NCBI GenBank assembly: GCA_945876405.1
Contig: CAMCOJ010000017.1
Span: forward strand, 1 to 15,050
From: an uncultured Ruminococcus sp.
Lineage (GTDB): Bacteria; Bacillota; Clostridia; Oscillospirales; Ruminococcaceae
Reading direction: 5' to 3'
Length of the DNA: 15,050 bases
Below, one piece after another: positions 10,526-15,050 of the stretch; the stretch's first letter is position 1, and each line of letters opens with the position of its first letter. The translations under genes and the position numbers were made by a program. The notes beneath the pieces were generated by a model. That model was not told where the DNA came from. It searched no databases and saw only the letters and a list, made by a program, of their open reading frames with translations.

Positions 10526-10554
10526 ATTATAGCATAATAGATAAAAAAATTAAA
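10526..10554 (-). promoter_or_regulatory. Extended -10 promoter of the ATP synthase operon
   Basis: The minus strand shows TGC directly before a perfect -10 TATAAT (10531-10526). The -35 region 17 bases upstream is only TTTAAT (10554-10549), so the promoter probably relies on the extended -10. Transcription should start near 10519, giving a leader of about 27 nt to the atpI TTG. I saw no second convincing promoter inside the operon. Confidence 0.75.
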
Positions 10555-10619
10555 GGGTAAAATGAGATTTTTTTTTAAATATTTATAGAAAACGGAAAAA
10601 AAATATCTTTCGGTTTCTG

Positions 10620-10657
10620 AAAAAAACAACAGGCTGACTTTCAGTTAATCAGCCTGT
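10620..10657 (-). terminator. Intrinsic terminator overlapping the stop codon of the dockerin gene
   Basis: Minus-strand ACAGGCTGA (10657-10649) and TCAGCCTGT (10637-10629) form a perfect 9-bp stem with an 11-base loop, followed by TGTTTTTTT. The left arm encodes part of the last residues (His-Arg-Leu-Ile), and the TGA stop (10643-10641) lies in the loop. Termination coupled so closely to the end of the coding sequence isolates this gene from the atp operon. Confidence 0.85.
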
Positions 10658-13262
10658 GTTTCATTATACACAAATCAAGTATATTTATTACATTGTCCTG
10701 ATTTAAATCTCCTGCTTTCCGGTCTGTCAGACTGCAGGAACCCAAAAAACATCTTTGCATCATCACTGCGTCAGCAGAATCAAATTTTCCGTCTGCATTG
10801 ACATCACCGGCAATCGCCTCATCAGAAACAGCATATCCATAGATTCCAAATTCATTTAAGTCTCCGCCGCCCTTGACAATTTTAAGCCTGTCCGTCGGGG
10901 CAGATTCGGAAATAATATCAATATTACGGCTCATATAGCTGCCCATATCATTCGACCACAGAAGAACATCTGTATTTGCATCATAAACAGAGAAGTTTCC
11001 TGTTCCATATGTGTCATAAATTCCAAATCCGGTAATACGATACATGCCTCCCAGATCAACATAGCAGGTAATACCGGATCTGCTGACATTTGTAACCGGA
11101 TCAGTAAGAGCAGATGTGTTGCTGTAAGTAAATTCAGGCATTGTTTCAGGTTCGTCAAACATACGGTAAAACTGAACGAGAACCGCATCAGACGGAGCAG
11201 CTGAAAAATCACATATCTCTGTTTCAAAGTCATCTGACAGGCATATTGAAGCCGGATGGATATAGTAACCTTTGCCGTTGGCAATTGTTTTTTCGGAATC
11301 AGAATATGTAATGTAAACGGGAGTTTCCGTTACGTCAACACTGACTTTACCGTCAGTGATTTTCAGGCTTTCCGTTGTTCCTTCGGCGTACTGGGATGGT
11401 TGTGTCATATACACATAATCAGCATTCTCAGCAGACAATGAAAAATTCTTTATCACTTTATCCTCATTTGTCGGTGACCAGATACAATCCGTGAATTCAC
11501 CCGTAATACGGTCTTTAAAACGATAAACAGAAATCCCGTTATCAGATAAATCCGCATAAAAATCTGCATTTTTCAGAACTGAAGTCATACAGGAAATATA
11601 ATACCATGCAGTTTTCTTGTCCCATCTGCCCTTTTGAGTTACAAGACCGGAATCAGCGTAAACACCGCCCGCCTCGTCGCGAAGCTGAAATTTTGTGATT
11701 CTGTCTGCACCGTTTTTCAGGGCAATAAGATTTGTCCTTACTACCCGCTGTGCGTATCTGAGCTGATATTTTTCATTGTCATGATTATCCACACCCTCAG
11801 TCACACAGTCATTCACAGGCACTTCATACTCAGATATCCACAGTTCCGTTCCGGGAGCATTTTCATTTATCCATTTCTGCAGAAGCTGAATTTTTGAGGC
11901 AAAACTGCTGCTTTCCGGATTGCAGTCATCAGGACTGATATGAACGTTAATTATATCCACGGCAAATTTTCCGTCGGAACGGTTGTAGTCAAACCACAGT
12001 TTCATTTCCGTCAGATAATCAAGCATAGTTGAGTTTCCCACAAGGCCTCCCATGGCAAGCCTGAAATTTTTATCTGCATTTTTTACACCTGCGTCCGGAA
12101 TAGTTCCCTCATGACCGTCGTAATCTGCTGAACACATTGCCGCAAGCTCATAGGGACTGTAATAATTTGCTTTTCCGCTCCAGTTTTTATTTGGTTCATT
12201 ACAGTTTTCCAGTGCTGTAAGAAGGTTCATTCCGGAAACGGCTTCCTTTGAACCGGCAGGATTTAGTGTGCTGGTATCAACATCCGGATTACTGCCGTAT
12301 CTTGCCGCAACCTGATACATTGCCTGTGCATGCAGGGTGTAGCTTGCAGGATCAAGAGTATCAGCACCTTTTGGAACGGCTATTTCAGGGTAATCAGGAC
12401 TTCCGTAAATATAACTGCTTCCTCCCTGCAGACAGGGAATAATACTGATGTTCTGAGATTTCATGGAAGCATAATACCTGTCCATATCTCCCCATGTGCC
12501 CTGCGTAAATCTGATTTTACCATCAGAATCTATAAGCCAGTTAAGGTTATGATATTCACGGACATTACCTGCCGCAAAAATGGAAGTCAAAGGGTCGTCG
12601 ATAAAGGCATTGAACCCAACTCTGCCTCCGGCGGTAAGGTTTGTTTTCGGAACGTCTGAGGTTCTGGCAGCTGTTTTCCTGCGCTGTTCTTCAGATAATT
12701 CCGATACCTTGTATCCGTAAATCGCCAGTTCGCTTATACCGCTGTCTCCGCAGCCTGTGGAAAAGCGAAGGTATCTGGTCGGTGAGGCACCGGATATTTT
12801 TTCTGACTGCCATGACATATAGGAATCTGTTGAAAAGGACAGAATTTCATTCCAGCTGAAGGGTTCTCCGCTTTCAACTTTCCACTGGTTTACCCCGTTT
12901 GTGTCAAGATAGCAGATACCGGTTATTACATAATTTGCTTTCAGATCAATATAAAAGGAATCCTCGCCGTATTCCGCCTGCTGATTTGGTTTCCAGTTCG
13001 TGCTTTTATTTGTTTCGTCAAATATCTCTCTGCCTGTCTCAGTATTGTCAGGAGACTTCGGCACCTTGTCCTGCTGGTCAAAAAGTACGGAAACATCATT
13101 CAGATGTGAAGCACCAAGATAAACAAGATTTTCGTCCATAATGGTGAATTCTGATACATCAAGAAGTTCAGACTGAAATGTTTCCGAAAAAGTCTGCACA
13201 CTTAAAAGTGGTATGCATAGTGTAATTGCCGTAACTGCGGCAGCTGTTTTTCTAAAAGTCAT
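10641..13262 (-). CDS. Secreted cellulosomal glycoside hydrolase (clan GH-A-like) with duplicated beta-sandwich modules and dockerin
   Basis: This protein has 873 residues. A signal peptide (1 to about 26) is followed by a discoidin-like beta-sandwich module (about 42-186) and a TIM-barrel-like catalytic region (about 210-560). Its candidate acid/base is E356 in ENCNEPNKNW, its candidate nucleophile is E478 in LWISEYEV, and H441 lies in INVHISPDD, the pattern of clan GH-A retaining enzymes. A small beta domain (about 560-655) follows, then a second module (about 672-813) clearly related to the first, then a type I dockerin (819-872). The dockerin has calcium loops D820-N822-D824-D828-D831 and D852-N854-D856-N860-D863. 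It should be exported and docked to a scaffoldin cohesin to attack plant polysaccharide. I cannot assign a GH family or substrate. ATG 13262 follows AGGAGGG with 6 bases of spacing. It has its own promoter and terminator. Confidence 0.85.
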   Translation of the reverse strand: MTFRKTAAAVTAITLCIPLLSVQTFSETFQSELLDVSEFTIMDENLVYLGASHLNDVSVLFDQQDKVPKSPDNTETGREIFDETNKSTNWKPNQQAEYGEDSFYIDLKANYVITGICYLDTNGVNQWKVESGEPFSWNEILSFSTDSYMSWQSEKISGASPTRYLRFSTGCGDSGISELAIYGYKVSELSEEQRRKTAARTSDVPKTNLTAGGRVGFNAFIDDPLTSIFAAGNVREYHNLNWLIDSDGKIRFTQGTWGDMDRYYASMKSQNISIIPCLQGGSSYIYGSPDYPEIAVPKGADTLDPASYTLHAQAMYQVAARYGSNPDVDTSTLNPAGSKEAVSGMNLLTALENCNEPNKNWSGKANYYSPYELAAMCSADYDGHEGTIPDAGVKNADKNFRLAMGGLVGNSTMLDYLTEMKLWFDYNRSDGKFAVDIINVHISPDDCNPESSSFASKIQLLQKWINENAPGTELWISEYEVPVNDCVTEGVDNHDNEKYQLRYAQRVVRTNLIALKNGADRITKFQLRDEAGGVYADSGLVTQKGRWDKKTAWYYISCMTSVLKNADFYADLSDNGISVYRFKDRITGEFTDCIWSPTNEDKVIKNFSLSAENADYVYMTQPSQYAEGTTESLKITDGKVSVDVTETPVYITYSDSEKTIANGKGYYIHPASICLSDDFETEICDFSAAPSDAVLVQFYRMFDEPETMPEFTYSNTSALTDPVTNVSRSGITCYVDLGGMYRITGFGIYDTYGTGNFSVYDANTDVLLWSNDMGSYMSRNIDIISESAPTDRLKIVKGGGDLNEFGIYGYAVSDEAIAGDVNADGKFDSADAVMMQRCFLGSCSLTDRKAGDLNQDNVINILDLCIMKHRLIN

Positions 13263-13268
13263 ATTAAT

Positions 13269-13275
13269 CCCTCCT
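13269..13275 (-). promoter_or_regulatory. Ribosome binding site of the dockerin enzyme gene
   Basis: AGGAGGG on the minus strand lies 6 bases before the ATG at 13262. The start also gives a complete signal peptide (MTFRKTAAAVTAITLCIPLL). Confidence 0.88.
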
Positions 13276-13300
13276 CAATCCTTCTTTCGATTCTTTCGCA

Positions 13301-13330
13301 AGTATACCACAAACAAAAGGAAAAAGTCAG
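13301..13330 (-). promoter_or_regulatory. Candidate promoter of the dockerin enzyme gene
   Basis: A -35 CTGACT (13330-13325), an 18-base spacer and a -10 TATACT (13306-13301) with an extended TGG make a plausible promoter. Its -35 box overlaps the last codon and stop of the upstream ATPase-like gene. The core TTTGTGGTATA is identical to that in the promoter at 14937-14965. No terminator separates the two genes, so readthrough is also possible. Confidence 0.6.
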
Positions 13331-14898
13331 TATTTTACAATTTTTTCAATCTGACACTCATGATTTTTGCTTTCCTTGTCATAATTTATCCCAACAAGCA
13401 GTATTTCTCCGCTGAATGCTGTGAGTTTATCAGTATAATTCCTGTCTTTTATCTGACTAATCGCACCTTCAGCAGATTTATTATACTTTAGCTCGGCAAC
13501 TATAGCAGGGACATTAACACCTTTGCGTGGTATGAACGCCAGATCAGCGAAACCTTCTCCGGAAGGAAACTCTCTGATTATTTCATACTGTTTTCTTGCT
13601 GAATAATATGCAAGTGCAAGCGTTACAGAAAGTGACAGTTCATTGTTGTATGCTATTATCGAAGAATTCTGACGATGAACCTCTTCGATTATTTCAGCCA
13701 CTTTCTTTTCATCACAGTTCAGCGTAGCAGTCAGAAGGTCATCTGACCTGCGAATCGCATTCATAACTTCTTCCCAGCCACCGTCTTTAATACAGTTTAT
13801 AAATTCCTGTCCAACTTCCTTATTTGGTATCCATGCTTCATTTGTTGAATTGTCGTAAGTAAGATATCCAAGATGAATAAGCAGTGTAATAACATCATCA
13901 GCCGAGCTGAACGTTGTCATGTCATTCTGAAAGGTTCCTGTATCAACCGGTATTCTTTCACCGGATATCATCCTTATAACAGAATCACGTAATCCGTCCA
14001 TATCGAGCTGTATAAATACCTTCAGTGCCTCAAATGTCTCGGTTTTTGTCCAGTAATTGCTGAATTTTTTTCTGCTGCAGGCAAGAACTACTGACTGGGG
14101 ATTGTACATTGGATTACCATCAATCTGATATCCGTTATACCATTCTTTCATCTCATCGAATGAAAGAGAGTATTTTCTGCAAAGTGCTTCAGTTTCATCC
14201 TCGGTAAATCCCATGAATTCAGAATAAGGAGCTGCGTCATTGATGGAAAACTCATGATACATATTAAGAGCTGAATGTTCACCATATTTCTTAACAGGAA
14301 AAATACCGGTTGCATAATCGAGTGCAACATATTCCTTTTCTTTCAGTAAATCACGCAGAAAATCAAGATATACAGTCTGCGCTTCGGTATTTTTGGGAAA
14401 CACTCTGAACACACTGTCCCATTCATCAATAATAAATACGAAAGGGATTCCGGTTTTGATATATACCGTTGCAAGTGCTTTTTCAAGTGTAATTCTTGGC
14501 GGCATTTTTACATCTGGATACTCTTCACTTATTTCATACAAAAGATCCTCTGTAACATTTTCTCTGATTTTCATTGGATCTTCATTACTGGAGATATAAC
14601 CTCTTATATCCAGACGAATAACATTGTATTTATTAAGATGCTTTTCAAAATCATCCGTTTCTGAAACCGCAAGATTTTTAAACAAATCTGCTGAATTACA
14701 CCCTTTGCTGTAATATGCAGCAAGCATATTGGCCGCCATTGATTTTCCGAATCGTCTTGGTCTGCTTATGCATATATGCTTGCCTGTAGTTCGAAGACTT
14801 TTGTTTGTTAAATCTATAAGCATGGATTTATCAACATAAATATCAGAATTTATCGCTTCAGAAAACAAATCATTTCCAGGATTAAGATAAATACCCAT
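13327..14898 (-). CDS. AAA-ATPase-like protein with C-terminal PD-(D/E)XK nuclease fold, role unknown
   Basis: This protein has 523 residues. The N-terminus MGIYLNPGNDLF, then INSDIYVDKSMLI, is the standard opening of the AAA-ATPase-like (PF09820-type) family. The P-loop variant is SRPRRFGKSM (45-54) and Walker B is FVFIIDEWD (153-161). A typical TGIFPVKKYGEHSALNMY stretch follows at about 197-214. The C-terminal part matches the PD-(D/E)XK fold usual in this family: D452 in GFADLAF, E469 and K471 in VAELKYNK, then a conserved Q482 and Y488. Length is normal (about 500-580) and the frame is intact. Such genes are abundant and often multicopy in gut Clostridia and Bacteroidetes, and their role is unsettled. 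It has its own promoter; the SD (GGTGG, 14910-14906) is weak. No partner gene for a defence or transposition system is visible. Confidence 0.88.
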   Translation of the reverse strand: MGIYLNPGNDLFSEAINSDIYVDKSMLIDLTNKSLRTTGKHICISRPRRFGKSMAANMLAAYYSKGCNSADLFKNLAVSETDDFEKHLNKYNVIRLDIRGYISSNEDPMKIRENVTEDLLYEISEEYPDVKMPPRITLEKALATVYIKTGIPFVFIIDEWDSVFRVFPKNTEAQTVYLDFLRDLLKEKEYVALDYATGIFPVKKYGEHSALNMYHEFSINDAAPYSEFMGFTEDETEALCRKYSLSFDEMKEWYNGYQIDGNPMYNPQSVVLACSRKKFSNYWTKTETFEALKVFIQLDMDGLRDSVIRMISGERIPVDTGTFQNDMTTFSSADDVITLLIHLGYLTYDNSTNEAWIPNKEVGQEFINCIKDGGWEEVMNAIRRSDDLLTATLNCDEKKVAEIIEEVHRQNSSIIAYNNELSLSVTLALAYYSARKQYEIIREFPSGEGFADLAFIPRKGVNVPAIVAELKYNKSAEGAISQIKDRNYTDKLTAFSGEILLVGINYDKESKNHECQIEKIVKY

Positions 14899-14936
14899 TA
14901 CTGCACCACCGTTCTGTAAAGTTAATACTTAAGTAG

Positions 14937-14965
14937 ATTATACCACAAATATTTTTTTATTTCAA
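14937..14965 (-). promoter_or_regulatory. Sigma-A-type promoter of the ATPase-like gene
   Basis: On the minus strand, -35 TTGAAA (14965-14960), a 17-base spacer ending TTTGTGG and a perfect -10 TATAAT (14942-14937) form a near-consensus promoter with an extended TGG. Predicted transcription starts near 14930, about 32 nt ahead of the ATG at 14898. Confidence 0.85.
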
Positions 14966-14989
14966 TTTCATTTTGTAACTGTTTTTCTG

Positions 14990-15050
14990 TTATGCCGGAA
15001 GAAGAACATCAGCAACAAACCATCCGTCTTTTTCATAAAACTCTATTGCT
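14990..15050 (-). CDS. C-terminal end of an unidentified protein, possibly a GNAT acetyltransferase (cut by window edge)
   Basis: The minus strand entering from 15050 stays open to TAA at 14992-14990 and encodes AIEFYEKDGWFVADVLLPA. The pattern of a small residue, FYEK, then a G followed by an aromatic, close to the C-terminus, resembles the last helix-strand of GNAT N-acetyltransferases (compare ARRFYEKLGF-type endings). Nineteen residues cannot establish this. The gene ends 91 bases before the ATPase-like ATG, and no terminator hairpin is evident after its stop. Confidence 0.6.
   Translation of the reverse strand, partial: AIEFYEKDGWFVADVLLPA

Noticed and set aside
12330..12659. A plus-strand open frame of 109 codons within the dockerin gene
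   Set aside because: It is antisense to the continuous catalytic region of the secreted enzyme, with no promoter or SD and no family resemblance.
13327..15050. A mobile element or defence island at the right end
   Set aside because: No transposase, integrase, terminal repeats, tRNA attachment site or second defence gene is visible; there is only one ATPase/nuclease-like gene between ordinary genes.

Overview
The window looks like chromosomal sequence from a strictly anaerobic, plant-fibre-degrading Firmicute of the Ruminococcus type, most likely the cellulosome-forming R. flavefaciens/R. champanellensis side. The reasons are a secreted carbohydrate-active enzyme with a C-terminal type I dockerin, a pyruvate formate-lyase/activase pair, an F-type ATP synthase whose c subunit resembles those of Na+-coupled anaerobes, strong AGGAGG ribosome binding sites and moderately AT-rich DNA. 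Every gene I can support lies on the minus strand, so transcription runs from high to low coordinates.

In transcription order: the last 19 codons of an unidentified gene, possibly a GNAT acetyltransferase (14990-15050); an AAA-ATPase-like/PD-(D/E)XK protein of unknown role with its own promoter (13327-14898); a secreted 873-residue clan GH-A-like glycoside hydrolase with two related beta-sandwich modules and a dockerin (10641-13262), ended by an intrinsic terminator; the complete ATP synthase operon in the order atpI-B-E-F-H-A-G-D-C (3649-10492), with an extended -10 promoter in front and a strong terminator behind; pflB (1132-3426) with its own promoter; an intrinsic terminator between pflB and pflA; pflA (267-1025); and the first 18 codons of rpsB (1-54) behind a strong promoter and a folded leader of about 115 nt.

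Functionally, the dockerin enzyme would act outside the cell on plant polysaccharide, PflB/PflA would turn the resulting pyruvate into acetyl-CoA and formate, and the F1Fo enzyme would couple ATP to an ion gradient. The c subunit carries E28, V59, E61, S62, T63 and Y66, which match the two-carboxylate Na+ site described for Fusobacterium nucleatum, so Na+ coupling is the best reading.

The points most worth following up are the Na+-type c ring, the dockerin enzyme of unassigned family with its duplicated modules, the attenuator-like terminator between pflB and pflA, the rpsB leader, and three TTG start codons (atpI, atpB, atpA) in one operon. I found no tRNA, rRNA, CRISPR array, insertion sequence or phage gene, and no gene-free stretch longer than 300 bases.
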